This document shows, one piece after another, positions 63,969-64,000 of a DNA stretch of 64,000 nucleotides. The stretch's first letter is position 1. Every line of letters starts with the position of its first letter. Both the position numbers and the translations under genes were made by a program. This stretch comes from a virus: the IMG/VR virus record IMGVR_UViG_3300044999_000022, positions 1 to 64,000 of that record; one strand, 5' to 3'. Under the pieces are notes generated by a model that saw only the letters and a program-made list of their open reading frames with translations, was not told the DNA's origin and ran no database searches.

Positions 63969-64000
63969 GGCTGGTTCACCTCCTCTCAATGCCAACACCT

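Noticed and set aside
1-64000. Integrase, attachment site, CRISPR array, insertion sequence
   Set aside because: No tyrosine or serine recombinase motifs, no regular spacer repeats, and no transposase were seen. The HNH gene and the intein are the only mobile elements.

Overview
The window looks like most or all of a siphovirus genome that infects an actinobacterium. The support is indirect: a portal, scaffold and HK97-type capsid head module, a 1526-residue tape measure protein and a tail chaperone frameshift; a DUF1906-type endolysin; exported LysM/Rpf-like and NlpC/P60 wall enzymes; many GTG and TTG starts; and one apparently leaderless gene. The exact host is not determined. I found no integrase, no tRNA genes, no CRISPR array and no insertion sequence. 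The only phage-repressor-like protein is one small XRE-type helix-turn-helix protein.

Layout. Positions 1-12.66 kb read leftward and hold many small, tightly coupled genes (ATGA, TAATG and TTGA junctions). Among them are zinc-knuckle proteins, a DJ-1/PfpI-like protein, an HNH/AP2 endonuclease, two exported peptidoglycan enzymes, a protein resembling the palm of a family-B DNA polymerase, and a RecA-like ATPase. A divergent promoter region lies at 12.66-12.80 kb. Positions 12.80-43.05 kb read rightward. They hold the terminase, portal, scaffold, capsid, a block of likely head-associated fibres, connectors, tail tube, frameshifted chaperones, tape measure, minor tail proteins, two holin-like proteins and the endolysin. 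A strong hairpin at 43.06-43.11 kb separates the convergent arms. Positions 43.1-64 kb read leftward again. They hold small genes, a von Willebrand A protein, a glycosyltransferase-like protein, a UDG-exonuclease-Pol I fusion carrying an intein, a 7-deazaguanine DNA-modification set (DpdA, FolE, QueD, QueE), a DUF669-like protein, an AAA ATPase, a Cas4/RecB-like nuclease, a methyltransferase, and a SNF2-type helicase. If the molecule is circular or circularly permuted, the two leftward blocks would be one continuous early/middle region.

How it may work together. GTP would be converted by FolE, QueD and QueE to 7-carboxy-7-deazaguanine, and DpdA would put a 7-deazaguanine base into phage DNA. 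No QueC was recognised. That leaves either direct use of the carboxy form, host QueC, or a gene outside the window. Replication and recombination would use Pol I, the RecA-like ATPases, the DUF669-like protein, the Cas4-like nuclease and the SNF2 helicase. Eight promoter-like sites, several with an extended -10 (TGnTATAmT), fit these transcription units well. Several genes of 19-49 codons fill gaps between larger genes.
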